Positions 46,806 to 62,113 of a stretch of 64,000 bases of DNA are shown here, in pieces. Each line of letters begins with the position of its first letter. Within the stretch, counting starts at the first letter, position 1. A program made the position numbers and the translations under genes. The notes beneath the pieces are model-generated. The model was not told the origin of the DNA. It worked only from the letters and a program-made list of their open reading frames with translations, and made no database searches. Origin of the DNA: Pardosa pseudoannulata (lineage: Eukaryota; Arthropoda; Arachnida; Araneae; Lycosidae); NCBI GenBank assembly GCA_032207245.1, contig CM063500.1, positions 38,831,987 through 38,895,986 of the forward strand, written 5' to 3'.

Positions 46806-49800
46806 CTAGAGAAAAGAGAAAATAATTAGACAATATTTAAAAAGCTCAAACCAATTATTTATTAATAAAGATAAAATCTGCTTGATGCTCTAAATTAACA
46901 GCACAAGATTATTAATCGTATAAGCAGTCTTCACACATTCACAATTGTTTGGAAAAATAGCAAAAAACATTCATTGTTTATAGCACACTATAGATTGAAA
47001 ATATATATACTAAACAGTAAGGAATAAGTTCCTTTTTTGTCCTATATTGAGAAAACATAGTTTCCCAAGTAGACATTTTAAATAATGAGTGAAGCATAAT
47101 TAAGGTATACTTAAACTGAATTTTTGAAATGATATAAACGGATCAATTAACAAAATTAAATTTTTCCCTCAGTGCAAAGGTTAAACTTTAACTATTAAAT
47201 AATTAAGATGAATACCGTACCTTGGACTTATAAAAAAATAGAACTTTTTTGCTGCTTTTCATTTATAGCAAAGAAAATAATTTAGCATAGTTATTAAGAT
47301 AACTATGAGTTTCAAGCAAATTAATGACTATACTGTTCAATGATCAGTTTGTAAACAATTCATCAGATTGATAAATTTTTTTATTTGTTTATATGAAAAA
47401 GAATCATTTGTAAAAGGAAAAATATATGATATAAAACTGAATATCTAATATTACTTCATCGGCACAAAAAAAAAAGGATAAAATCCTTTTATACGAATTC
47501 TTAACATACAAAAAATGATATATTTAACTTTTTTATAGCAGTAAATTAATTTAAAACTCAATTGTATAGTTTAATTTCTCTTTTGATTGGGGAAGGGAAC
47601 TTAATATGAAATTAATAAATGATTAAGATAAATATCAACAAGTACATAAAAACTTCAGTTAATATATTTTAATCTCATCATAAAAAACAGAATAGGAACA
47701 TTCTCTCTTTCCCACTAACAAACTTCTTATAGACAATTTCACTTTTACTTTCATTCTAATGTACTAATATTTGTGTAACATAAGGATTATGTTAGCTCTA
47801 ATTTAATTATTGGCATTAGAGTATGTGAAAAATCCTTCAATTCTTACAACTTTTAACTTATTTTTAAAACCTAGAAGAAAAAAAGAGAGAGGCAGTAAGC
47901 CTTTTAGATATGCAAGTAGTTATATTTCTGTCCTCATTGCAATTTTAGATTGCAGAATAATTTAGTTAACATTTAAATTATCTAAACAGAATTATCCTCT
48001 TGCAAGTATAGGGGGAAATGATGCACTAATATGTAAGCAGTAATACATAATTTTTCCAGATATATTAATTTATTTGTAAAGATAATAACCATAATATTTG
48101 CTTTGTAAGCAAAAGAATTAAATTTAATTTTTTTGTAATTACACAAAAATCTCATTTATTTTACATAATTACAGACTAAATTTTATCAAGTTCCATGATT
48201 TAAAAAAAAAATATTAAACTTTTTAAATCAAACTTAGAAAAGGATCTATAATGAAGAGACAATGTAACTTACTACAATATATAAGACCAATGGAATAAGA
48301 ACTAAATAGCTGTTATAAAGAAAAATACATTAGTTAATAAGATTTTTCCAAATATGTGTTTAGTCAAACTAAGTCCAGTTTTCCTGTACTTACAGATGAC
48401 TTGTGAATAATATAAGAAGAATGAATAAATAATTTATACCATGATCTTTAAAAACTCTAAAGGTTTCTGATAATTTAATTAATATTCAACCCCATTATGC
48501 TGCTATACATTAAAGTGATTAGAATAATAATCCTGACAAGGAAAATTACTCATAATTAAACATATACAGCAGATTTTACTAAGTTTTACATCTCCTTCCA
48601 AATACATCACAGTATAATTTTTAATAACCCCAGAAAATATATTTTCTCCCAACAAAAGAGAATTTATGATTTTAGTCAATCTTATTACCCTTTGATACAG
48701 AAAAATGTAATAAAAGAAGTAAATTATGGGTAAAGTTAATGATATATTGTTAGAATTAAAATAAGGAACAGGTAGTAACAGATATTTAGTTATAAAAAAT
48801 GTCAAGATAGCTAGAATATAATAATACTTAAAAATCACATTTCTCATTCCCCCATTATTTAAATAGGGAACAATTATCTCTAATATGCTCATTTACATAA
48901 AAATGAACCACCTTTTTTATCAATAATATGTCTACGAAAAAAAAAAAACTTTTTGAAATCAGCAAATATATTGTAATACTATTCACAGAAAATTGTAGAG
49001 AGAAAAAAAAAAAAAAAAAAAAAAAAAAAGCATACGATCATTGAGAGCAAAACCTGTGTTTCATTAATTATTAATATTTAAAATCTTTATTCAGATTAAA
49101 GACTGACATAAAATTCTAATTATAACTTAATAAAAAACCCACCAGTAAACTGACAACTGATACAATACCAACAGTAAAAAATAACTATTTATGTACAAAT
49201 TTTTCTAAAATGTAAAACTAAATATTAAATAGAAAAGCAATCAAAAAATTAAACTGTTTGCAAATAAATGAATGAAGCAACTATTTTTCTAGAGAAATAT
49301 AGATCATGAACTTGGTTTGTAAAGCGAGCTAATTTTAAAAAGTCAATAAAACACCAACATGAAATATTTCAATATCTTTTGAAGCATTTTTTTAAAATAG
49401 TTGATTATGTCATCAAATAAAGTATATATTTTATACATTAAAATCTTATTAACCTGACTGTAGATAAGTTTCTAATTACATTAAAAAATATATGAAGTAC
49501 CCACATACTGAAAAAGCAATTCATTGCTAATGCGAATAAATTACGCTAAAGATTAATAAATACTACCAATTTACAAATAATACAAAATGCTTTTTTATTT
49601 TCATACACTTATATTCCTGGTAGCAAATGATGCACAAATTATCAAATGATAGCAATATATAAAATTTAAAAGTTATTTCCCATTTTACAACTGCAACTGT
49701 ACCTGAAAATATCTAGACCTAAACTATTCAATTTTTCATAAAATAAAGCTATATATTTACTATCTTAATTGTTTTTACAAAGAAATTAGTAAGATAATTT

Positions 49801-52800
49801 TAAGATTTAAACTATTTTTCAACACAAATTAATGAAAAAACATTAAAATTCAATTATATTTGATTAATAAAAACTTCATAGCAAAAATTTAAGACATTTC
49901 ATTTTCTTCAAAAGGTAAATTTTCTGTTATTTTCTATCCAGGTGACTTTTTGGAAAAAAATATTTTAAGTTTAAACACGCAATATATTTTGAAGAAAAGA
50001 TGTAGTGTTTAACAGTAATAAACTACTTAAAGTAGCACAATCTGTAATGAGTTTAACTGAACAGTTGTTTAAATGAGTAACTTCATTAAGGTGAAAACAA
50101 ATGACAGACTTAAAAAAAGTAATTGCATGAAATATATAATGAAAGTTTAAATGTATGTAATGAAAACAATGATGTTTTATACATTTCTGAATCTAAAATA
50201 TTATTGTAACACTGAAAAGAACTTTAAATATGCAGATTTTAAAGTAATAGTTTTTAAATTACTGCTTTCACTTAGAGTATAAAAGTTGTGCTAGTCACCA
50301 CGAAATGATTTTTAAGTATTATTAACACTAGGTTATTTATATACTGGCTTTAAATCTATAAACAGATAAGATTTTAAAGCGATTGAAAAAAAAATTCCAT
50401 GCACATACATATCAATAAATATGTATTACACTGATGAAATCTTAAACTGATATTTCATTTTATCTTTTAGATTAAGTGTAGGGAAGGCAATTTGCAATTA
50501 TATATACTATTTCCTTTCTCCTTAACAAATTTATCTGGACAAATTAATAAAACTTTAAAACTCATGAATTTACATAATATAGATGTACAAAATTATTTCA
50601 TAGGAAGCTTTACAGAATACCAACCCCCCTTTAATTTGAATTGAAAATAAATTTTTTTATACAAAATGCTATAGAAACACAAATTGTTTGGATTGAACAA
50701 ATCTTAAATTTGAATATATTCTGCTTCAAACTATATTACTTACATAAAAAATTATAATTCTTAAAATTGATGTATTTTTAGCAATTTCAAAAATTTAAGC
50801 ACATTATGAATAAATAATGCAAAGCCTAAACACAAATAATAATGAGAAGAATAACCAAAATACCTTTATTTGAATAATTCATATGACATTTACCATCACA
50901 GTATATATAAAAAACTAAATATAAAGAACTCATAATGAAGAAAAATGTGATGTATGGTACAGAAGACAGATACTTGACAGTTCTTCAAAGCTTTTATAAA
51001 TCAATAATGTTATAACCTTATACCAGTAAAATTAAAAATCAACGAAATAAAATTATACAATGAATTCTTACAATAACAACATCTAAAAAACAATATATTA
51101 ACAAATATTTAAGGGAAAAGGTAAGTCCATAAATATATAACAAAAAGGTCATTTAACAATAAATTTTAACATATGCTTACTATTTACAATAAAAAGCAAA
51201 GTATACAAATTTAAATTTATAATCAAATTCATAAAAAAATTCATTAACATCATAAAAATAATATATTTTAACAATTACTTTGTCAAAAGGATAAAGTTAT
51301 ATAAATAAACATATTTCATATAACAGATGGTATGAGAAGTTATAAAATACTAACGATAAAATTGCACACAATTCAAGACAAAATCTGTAAAAATAACAAA
51401 CTTCATTTAACCCTCTAATAAACAAAATTTTATAAAGAATTTAATTAAAAATAAATCTTAAATTTGTTTTCTTTTTGCACCCATCAAAATTACAGGGTGA
51501 GGTATAGCAATCCATTTCTTGTGTCCATGGTATTTCTAGGCTGAAGTGTTTGAAAATACTGCACCAAAAAGATAATCTATTTCTTACAATCGAAATATTT
51601 TTTATTTCTTATTTCCATGACAATACCAAACTATTTATAATGTAATTAGAGATAATTGGTTTATTTTAAACTAAATGTCAGTTTTTAAACAATTTTTTAA
51701 ATTAAAAAAAAAACTGTTTGAAAATTATGTTAAGGGGTTCAGGATTATTTTCATTTGTCAAATCTTGCTACAAAAGTACATTTCTACAGAATGTATTAAC
51801 AGCTTCTAATAACTTACAATTTTTATTTAAAAAACATTACACACTTGAAATTTTTTTTCAATTAACTCTCTCATCCCACAATTAATTCATTTTAAATGAT
51901 TTAGAACTCAATTATTACACTTAAAAATAAAACTCCATTTTATCCAGAAATATCTGTTACAATAAACAACTTTAAATACCTATAATGACATTCTAAACCT
52001 AAACCTTTAAGTATACCTATGGAAAATTTAACATTTTAATAATAAAAATAAATTTCTAAATTATGTTTCTTTTAAGAAATGTCTTAGTTTAGTTTTTCCA
52101 GAAAAACTAGTTTCACCTCATTATCTAAGCATTAACCCTTTAAAAATCTAGTATCTTTAATTTGAGAACAGTAAAAAGTAGTTTATAGAAATTGTTAAGG
52201 TACAAGTAACAATCTTAGAAACAACACCCCATATTTTCCAGTATCTGCTATTATTTATAATTTTGCCATTTGAATTGGTATTCTAATTTTATGAGTCCTG
52301 CATATGAATTTATTCATTTGGATGCACACACATCCATCAAAATCATACTGAATAGCTAACTCTATCTATAATAAAACTTCATTTTACAGCACTGTATTTA
52401 CATTTGATAGCAAATAAATCTCTTATTGCAAAATATTTCTTTTTCAGGAACAACATCCTATGTTTTAATAGGACAATTAATTACAATGTAGACAACAGGC
52501 ACTAAAGTATTAAATTAAAAAAAAAAATTTCTGGAATAAGTTCGTGATGTTTTCTAAGTTTTATATTCACATTAGTTGATTTATTTGCAAATAACTAACA
52601 ACTCTAAATTCAGTAACAACCAGAACTATTCAGTTTCTGACTTTTCATACATAATCTGCATATATTTTCTTAAATGTATGATTACTGTTTAAAAATATAT
52701 AATTGTAATGAGTATTAAAATATATAAGGAAAAAAATTTTATATACACAAAATGATTTTACCAGCTTGTTTAAAAACATAATCATTCATTGCCATTTTTT

Positions 52801-54086
52801 GCTTAGATTCATCCTATAAGTAAAAATCAAACCATTTTTAATAGGTAAGCAAAATTTACAAATTAACCACCAGAATTTTCACCCATTACATAGCCTATAA
52901 TATCAGTTACAAAGTATGGATCCACATGCAAAATATCTGTTAAAAACTAAAATATGTTGATTACTATTGATATTAAATTTAGAACCACCTATATCGAATA
53001 AAGAAATATATTACAGGATATACAAATTACATCCAAATGACAAATATTCAACTTTTAAATGACCTTTCTATTTGGTGATAATTTTTTTTTACTGTTTAAT
53101 ATATAATACACAACATTTTATGTAAAAACATATAAAAGAACCAATATCAATAATACATGTATCTAAAAATGGTAACCACAGAGTACAAATGTTTTGAATC
53201 TGTAACAAGTGGCCTCTTTGATGTAAGAAAGAAATCAACCAACAAGTGATTTTGGGATAAATCAAGTTTCCTTAAATTGCAGCTTTGAAATTGCTACTTT
53301 TCAACAGTAATCTTGACACTAATAAGAATATAGATGCAATAATAACCTTTCATCATCTATATAAAGTTCTTTTGTCATGAATGGCTACTATTTTACAAAT
53401 CAAAATAAGTAAAAGTAAACACTTTAATTCATAACTTTCTGAATGAACAAAATTTTTAAAATTGCTTTAAATTTAAAACAAAATAATTATACAAAAATAT
53501 TACTTTTTTTGTTTCAGAAAAACACTTATAAAATTTTATAATTTTTTAAAAATGAATTTGATTTGAAATAAGATCCCTTAAAAGAAAATGAATTATATAC
53601 TTTAAAGGGAAAACCGCAAGAAATAGAAGACTAGAATTAAAAGAATAAACATAAAATTATAAACATTACATATATTTAACTAACTGATTTACTTAAGATT
53701 TCTTCATACAAACATATGCTATTAGAGAAGCATAACTAAATATACATTACTTTATAAAAAGTATTTTATAAAAAGTTAATATAACCTTAAACCCACTTTT
53801 CAGCAAAACATTTATGTTCACAACACCAATAATGCATATAAATAAATATCAATTGTTTCTTTAACATATGTAACAATTTACCATAAAGTTGTCCAGCTGT
53901 TTTATGCACACTGAGAAGTTATACTGATACATTTCCAATAAACATAATAGAAACAAAACTCCTTTTCAAAAATTGATATCAAAGATGAAAATACATTTAA
54001 ATAAATAAAATATATATGAAAAAAAAAACAATAAATCTTATAATTTTAAAAAATAATTTTCAATATTTTTGATTTTTTATATAAAC

Positions 54087-54117
<31 letters not shown>
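46806..54117. other. Long AT-rich interval between zinc-finger exons E and F
   Basis: Over 7 kb without a supported exon. A poly-A run lies at 49002-49029 and a (TA)n run at 54088-54108. A frame at 48503-48892 on the minus strand is hydrophobic and AT-driven with no family resemblance. Part of this is likely 3' UTR of exon F and intron for exons A-E. Confidence 0.45.
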
Positions 54118-54446
54118 TTAAGGATTATTCTCTCGGCTGAATTGGTATTTTAAATGCAAACGGCGATGATTTTTTAAACTTGACCTTTGAGTAAATCGGA
54201 CAGAACAAAATTCACATTGAAAGGGTTTCTCGCCAGTATGTATACGTGAATGTTCTTGCAAGCTAACTTTCTGGTTAAACGATTTTCCACACACAGTACA
54301 AGCAAAAGGCCTTTCTTGAGTATGTGTTAAGTAGTGTCTCTTCAAGTGTGAGGGACGATTGGTGGCATAAAAGCAATTCTGGCATTTATATCGAAGACTT
54401 TGGTAGTCTCGTTTTGGACTATCCATAAAGAAACAAAGTTGGGCAA
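54118..54446 (-). CDS. C2H2 zinc-finger terminal exon F (three fingers)
   Basis: The acceptor GTATTTCTTCCAG, phase 1, leads into (x)AQLCFFMDSPKRDYQ, and the stop is TAA at 54118. It has three fingers: YKCQNCFYATNRPSHLKRHY, FACTVCGKSFNQKVSLQEHS and FQCEFCSVRFTQRSSLKNHR, joined by HTQERP and HTGEKP. Finger 2 shares KSFNQK with exons B and D, pointing to exon duplication. It is the exon nearest to the presumed upstream common exons. Confidence 0.88.
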
Positions 54447-55818
54447 CTGGAAGAAATACATATACATAATTAAAATTTTAACAAACAAACAAAAAACATT
54501 ACTATAAACATTCACAACACTGAATTTTATTTAAAGGGTTCTATTTAATTTTTAAAAATTTAGAATTTTGTGTACTACCTAGTTTTTTACTTATATATAC
54601 TACCGAGTAATATCAAGTTTATAATTTTACTGGTAAGGAAGTTTATTAGAAGACATTTAAGACATATGATTCTTAACATTATTATGCATATCACATTATA
54701 TAAAATATATTTTAACTTTAGATTACACTACCTGAAGTATATTTTATTTTAGGATGAAGTTAAGTTTATAGTTTAAGCAATGTGATTTCTTTAAATCCTA
54801 AATATGAGGGGTAAATTATATTTGAATTAACCCCAAATTTGTAATAGTTTCAAGAAATGCTTTAACTTTAAAAAACCTTGTATAAACAATTTAAAATTGA
54901 GTTACTTAAAAGAGCTGTTATGAAATAATATTTCTGAACTGTTTATTACAAAGAAAATAGAATTATATATCACATTTTAATGTCAAAAGAAATAAAACAG
55001 AGAAATAAAATTTAAAAATACAATAACACTGACTAACAAACAAAACAAATCTAATAATTCAAAGGACAGTAAAATTCACTTTTGAACTAAAATTGGAAAA
55101 TAATATAAAAAATAAAAACTAAATTGTAACTAAAACTAAAGTTAAACATAACATAGAAACAAAACTACAAAGTAAAAAATAAAAGAAAATTATATAAATC
55201 TCTTTCAAATAATTTTAGATCAAACTGCATAATATTAAAATAGGAAATTAATCACAAAATACTAAATATAATAAAAACTAATATATATGTGTATATATCT
55301 ATATATAAATCACATTCAAAACTGAAATCAATGCTACAATTTTACTTCACAATACGGCAAATGAAAAAATGTGTTCACTATTTAAGATAAGAGCAGTGTC
55401 CTAAAAAAATTACAATTTAAAAAACAATTTATTAGAAATAGAAAAAAATTACCTCTACCACACTGTTCAGACCTATAAAAAGTTAATGTTTTTTTTTAGT
55501 TAGAGACATAATTGATTTATAAAACAATATTTACACAATAATAAATTTTCATATTTATTTAAAAACTATATGAATAGTTATTTTATATAAACATATATAT
55601 AAACATACACAAGAAATTGAATTATAATCCAGAGCATGCAAATGTAAAAAATTTCAACCTCATATACTTACCACAATACATGACAAACACAAAAACCTTA
55701 AAAGAGAAAAAGGTTTACTTAAATTATTACATAAACTAGCACCATTATGTTTTTTCTTTTTTTTTCTAAATCAAATTAAAAAAGCAGAGAATAGTTAGAA
55801 CACATGTTGAAGGTAAAT

Positions 55819-55825
<7 letters not shown>

Positions 55826-55886
<61 letters not shown>
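55826..55886. repeat. (TA)n microsatellite
   Basis: About 30 uninterrupted TA repeats. Confidence 0.95.
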
Positions 55887-55890
<4 letters not shown>

Positions 55891-57974
55891 GTTGAAATTA
55901 GTCCAATTAGTTTTGTTCCTCATATCTGATTTTTACCGTATAATTTATTATTCTGCATTCCTTTACACATGAATCTAGTTTATATTACTATAAACAAATA
56001 ATATAAAGATTCTTATACATACATAAGAGAATATACACCAACATTAAAGTTGATTTAATTAGGGAAGATAAAAGTCTAGTATTATGTAACCAATAGCTTA
56101 AATTGATGAACTGATTGTTTGGAGAATTTCCTTTTTTTTATTTTTTAAACATTTCTAATTAGTTTTAAAACAGGATGTTCTAGAAGGTTTGAAACTTACA
56201 TTTATATTTAACAACCATTCCATATGCATCAGTGGTAGTGAATAATTTTTATTTTATTATTAAAAAAATTAAATGTCTTATTTTCAAATGAAGAAAATTA
56301 CTTTTTTCCTATTTATGCAGAGATATTCTATAAGCTTTATGCTTTTTATAGGACTACACCAGATTTTATAGATTAACGATGAGCTAAAACTATAAAAGAA
56401 AACATCAGCAAAAGAATAAGAGCTTAATATAAATGATTTAAATATAGATATGCATATATCAACAATAAACAATGGAAACAAAAAGATACATGTCTTTACA
56501 AAGCACTACTAAGGATTTCCCAATATATATATCTGATTAAAAAAACAATGTAAAAAGCATTTTGGGAAATAAATAAATAAATAAATATATATATATATGA
56601 ATAAATATATAATAACTCTTTAAAACAAGCAACTGAAACATAGCATAGCACAACAACAGATAAGAAAATTATAATTATACTATTATTTAACATAAAAACA
56701 AATTAGCATTTATTTATGATATGAAGCAAATTTAAGAAACATCAATAAGCATTAAAGGTACACTGAATTAGAAAAAAAGAAAAAAATATATATTTTTTTT
56801 ATCAGTAAATTATTTTATATTTCTTTCAAGTTAGATAAACAGTAATCTTTAATAAAATTTCATACACAAACATACAGGGGAAATATTAGTAGCAAAATTA
56901 TTAATTATATTTTCCCTAACTTTAATAACCTGGATATATGTCCTCTATTATACATTTATTTTGTCAAACCTTGAAGAAAGTTGTAAGTTTTAACTCTTTG
57001 TTATTAAAGTCAACAAACACTTAAAAAAGGTAATTAAAAATCTCAACAGAATAAAAGATTAATAAAATATGCAAAGCTTTATATAAACAGCATTGCCTAA
57101 ATAATTGGGTTTACTAATGAATAAATAATATGTATTAAAAAATCATTACAGAATGTATTTTGGTATTACTGATTTGCACAACATCATATAAAGAAAATGA
57201 AACTGATCAAAAAAGGATGTTATAACACTACACACAGTACTTAAGAACAAAAAATAATAAAAGTAGAAAAATGACAGTAAAAAAGAAACTCCTGATGCTA
57301 TTTTTCAAGAATAAATATTGTGATAAAATTAAAGTTAAAACATAGACACAGTAATAATTTCAAATCATTGGCTAAATATGTTAAAGCAGTAATTAGCAAA
57401 CTGTTTTAACACTGCTTTCAAATTTTAACTTAATTTAGGAAAAGGAAACATACATCCATTCTCCTTTCTGAATAAACAGCAAAAGAATCAGAAAAGAACA
57501 GTAAAATTAACAAATATGAAAATTTAATATAACCAAAATATCAATAGCAACTCCTTTAAAAATTAAAAAAATACACCCATATCAAAACCACAAATTTTTC
57601 ATGAAATAATTTTATTTTCACTCAAATTTATATTCATTAACACTATCACAATGTTTAAATTGCACTTACCTAAAAAACTTAGCATTCCATTAAATTAGTT
57701 CTTGAAACACAAACTATTCAGTTAATGTAATCTTGTAAGGAGGCAAAATAAAATTAACTTTATAACAGAAACAATTTTCCAAAAGAAATTCCAGTTTGAT
57801 TCAAGAAATTTTTTTTTTAGAGGATGACAATGAAGAATAAATCAGTTTAATTTTAAATGGATTAATTGCAAAAATCAATAAAAGTAGCAAGTGTTAAACT
57901 TGATGTTTAATACTGAAAGAAGTTACCCAAATAATTTTAATTTCATCTAAATTAATGAAGGTCAAATTTGATTG

Positions 57975-57979
<5 letters not shown>

Positions 57980-58023
<44 letters not shown>
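57980..58023. repeat. (TA)n microsatellite
   Basis: About 22 TA repeats. Confidence 0.95.
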
Positions 58024-58025
<2 letters not shown>

Positions 58026-61000
58026 TAAAGACTAAAAGTTAGTGAAAAGTGTTGAAATTAAAATATAGTTCCTAAAACATCTGTTAATTATCAATTCTAC
58101 TTTATTTTCAACTGAGCAGTACAGGGTAAATCAACACTTGTTTTAGATACAAAATCTTTACTATATATATATTAAAAAAAAAATTAATGAATAAACCTAG
58201 GTTTTAAACATAGTTTCTTCATTCTAATTTTTACTAAAATCCTATTTCCTTTACATTAAAATTAGCACAGATGCAAGCAAATTCAAGCTATGATATAAAA
58301 TACTTCTATATGAAACACTTTTTTTTTTTTCATTCAAAACATTTCAAGACATTTTTTGAAGCATAGTACATAAATCTACTACACTGAATCAGTAAAAACA
58401 AACCAAAAATTGTAATCAATAAAATCTTAAAAAGATAATACTCTCAATATGGTTATGCATGTTGTTTATTACTCAAAATACTTTAAATAATTATTACTCT
58501 ACATACCTAAAAATTCTGGAAAAAGAAGAAACACTTAAATTTCATTAAATTCTAGAGTTCAGTCATTTGTCATATAAAATTAAAAAAATGAACATAAAGT
58601 AACAACGAAGGAAGATATCAAAATTTACAATATTATGTCTAAAAAATCCAAACGAATTAAATATTTAAATTTTTTTTAAATGCATACAAGGTTTACTTTT
58701 AAAAACAAAAAGTGATTTAAAACTTGATTCATTAACCTCACTAAAAAAGGAATATGTAGTACAAAACAACATAAAATTCTAAAATCTAGCCTAGTTCATT
58801 GGTCAGCAACTAATTTGAGTCATCACTTTTTATACAGATTTTAATCATACCAGAGGCACATGTCACATCAATGTGAATTATTAATATTTACATACACATC
58901 TAATTTTATTATTTTTAGTGGGAGAGGGGAGACAGAGTATATGCTAATGTGATGTAGTAAAAATTATGTTTGTTACAAAATTTGTTTGAAACCATGGAAA
59001 CAATTTCTTACAATTATCATTTTACAAAATGGAATTATTTATATAATACTAAATATTTCTAAATACCTTTATAATATCAATATATATTTGTGTACAAGTA
59101 CTTTTTCTAGCAATAAAGAAAAAAATTACTAAAATTGAACCTGTTGCAGAAAGTGAAATGTGGCAATAACATAATGCATATTGTTATTGCATAATGTTGG
59201 AGGTCAATTTATATTTTTGGAGAATATGGGTTAGTGTTATAATATAAAATACATTTAGAAAGAAAATTCTCAAAATGAATGCTTAAAATGGATATTCTCA
59301 CTTAATTTCATTCTCTTTGACGTGTCACCCAAAAAACTTTTGGATACCCAAAAAACTTTTGGATTTAGTTGCCTAAAGGCTAATAGGTTACTGACCTAAA
59401 TCATGCATATTTGAAACAAAACAAAAAATTTACAGTAAAAAGTGAACTCATTATTACTAAGTTAATGAATGAAATATTAGGAAAACTTATATCTGATGAA
59501 ATTACCTTTTTACAAAATATCTATTCATAACAATCACTAATGTTCAGTTTTATAAAAATTAACTTTTTTTATTGCAGTCTTTTATATTTTTAAATTAATT
59601 CAAATACCAAGATATACTTTACCCAAAAATATGCTTATAACATTTATGTCAACTGCAGTATGAAAACTAGATTGCTCTAAATTTGGAAACATTCGAATTA
59701 ACTATATATTATATATAGTCAGTTTTCAGCTAGTGGATCTGAAAAACACAAAATGCAATATCAAAATAATAGATATAGGATAGACAGAGATGGACACATA
59801 CACAGTAGGCATATAGAATGTTTAATCTAACTTGAAAACTAACTGGCAAAAAGATTCATAAAATTACTATAGCTTTCCAATTAAACACTACCTTAACTAA
59901 ATAGTTCTGCAAAGAAAAAACACAAGCTTTTACTGTTTGAATCAAAAACTTTAATATCATTTCTAAATGTATACAAGAATTAAGAAATTTATCCTTTCTA
60001 CTGCCAGTTCCCATATCAGATGGGATTAGCAAAAACTGTAAGACTGTTTTCAAGAAAATTGTAGAATTCAAGATTTTGATTTAATCCTTAATTTTATTTA
60101 ATACATCTCTTTTTTTTTTCTCTCTCCCAAAGTTAAAGGTATATTTTGTACATAAAACTGTAAAATAATTATGAAGGTTGATTTAATTTTTGGAAAGAAA
60201 AAAAATTAAGGCAATTAATAAATCACCCAATCCCAATTTTTACATAAACAGAAGGGTCAACAAATTTGCCCACTGTAAAAGGTTAATGTAATGGAGCGTA
60301 AAGATATAACTGACTGTCATACTTATATAAGAAAATAACAGCACATATATTTCATTAATACATACAAATATCCTCATTAAGAAGTATAACTTTTTATTGC
60401 AATTACAAAAAAATCAAATATTTAATATTCATAACATTTTAGTATAATATGTATTCTAACAGCAATATTTTGAGCATTTTCCAATTTTGAAATGAATGAA
60501 TGAAAAGGCACAAATTTTTATGCACATAAGAAGCAAATCATATTTAAAAGTAGATGACACATAACATACATAAAAGATAAGACAGGAATACAATGATAAA
60601 ATATTTACTACACCCAATTTCCTGAATACTGAATGAAGATAACTTGCAATTCAATGTAACAAAAATGATTAATACTTTTTTAGCATTATTTAAATTTAAT
60701 AAACTACATATAAGTAGAAAATATTAAAATAAGTTTTCATGAAAATGATACAAGGAATTATCAAGTTGGAAATTAATTTAAAATGTGGTCTAAATAATTA
60801 ATTTTTATACATTGCTAATTCAATTCAATTTGTGTTAAAACAATATCAGTTAATTATTATTATTATTATTTTGACAAAACTATTTCAGGTAAAGTGGCTT
60901 ACATAGAATATTATAAAATATGAAATCAATTGTAAAAATCAAGTACACTAATTCATTGAATATTAAAGGCAGAAACATGATAATACTGAATGAAAAACAT

Positions 61001-62113
61001 GGAGATTCATATGGGTTTCTGGGGCATTTAATATTATAACACAATTAGACTGATGCAAGTTTGCTATTTTTTATGCACATATATATTATATACACACATG
61101 CATTTATAAATTAACACATTTAAAATTCTGTACAGAACAATAATAAAACACTAAGGCACTGAAATTGCACATATATATCCATAAGTAAGAAATAACTTTA
61201 TACATTTTTATTAACTTATTTAAAAAGACAACAAACCTTAAAAATAAGAAATATATATAGAAAACCTTTGTCTATAAATTTGAAATTTAAAAAACAAAAC
61301 AAGAAACACCAACATCAGTAGTGCACAAATGTACAAATAAGTAATACAAGAAAAAAGTTAAATATTTCGAAGAGTATATTTTTTAATAAAAGAGAATAAC
61401 TACTGTTTGCAAAGTCAGCTTAATTTTGCAAGTTTTTATGTTAAAAAAGTAAACTTTATTTCACTTCAGTTAAGGGAGAGGGGACCCTCATTTTTCATAA
61501 TTCCTCATAAGAATATTACGTATAATGTGTAATAAAATTATCATTCTTGTGTTATGCAACTAAAATTCTCCAAAAGCATCCTAGCATGAATTGACAAAAT
61601 GTCAGATAAGACAGTACAGTATGTACGTGGCTGAATATGTATCAAAGTATTAAAGCATCATTTTTGTTGAAGTTTCCCAGAATTTGAAACAGATCTTCAT
61701 TTCTAGTGAAAAACATACACTAAAATTACATGCATCTAGTTTATTATTTTTTCTAGATGTGGTTCACAGATAATTTCAAGATTGGTTTTCAAATTTTAGG
61801 CATATTAATCAGAATTTTGAGGTGAAATTTTTTAGCTTCCTTTATACTGAAGAGACAATAAAAAAGAGGAATCTCATTGAAGCTTTGCCATACTCATTAG
61901 CAAATTTTTGCATCATGAATGTTGAATTTACTTGTTCATTTTATATATACTTTTCATACAAAATTCTTTTTTTTTTTTTTTTTGTAAATATAAAACATTT
62001 TTTACATAAATAGAAAAGATCAAGTTTTTCTGAAAATGATGTAAGAAATTATTAAATTGAAAGTAAAATTTAAAATCTCTAAGTAATTATTTAAATAAGA
62101 TTATACTCTCAAT

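Larger units (their letters stand above)
54447..62105. other. AT-rich, probably intronic
   Basis: No exon was recognised, and specifically no BTB domain on the minus strand. It contains (TA)n arrays at about 55826-55886 and 57980-58023 and a 19-bp direct duplication (accCAAAAAACTTTTGGAT twice, 59327-59364). Confidence 0.45.

Noticed and set aside
48503..48892. 129-codon minus-strand frame with hydrophobic stretches
   Set aside because: Composition is that of AT-rich DNA (I, F, Y, N, L), with no domain and no splice support.
51480..51560. Candidate seventh alternative exon (minus strand, after ACACTTCAG, short frame ending LLYLTL)
   Set aside because: It has no zinc finger, and a phase-1 entry meets a stop at once (TAG).
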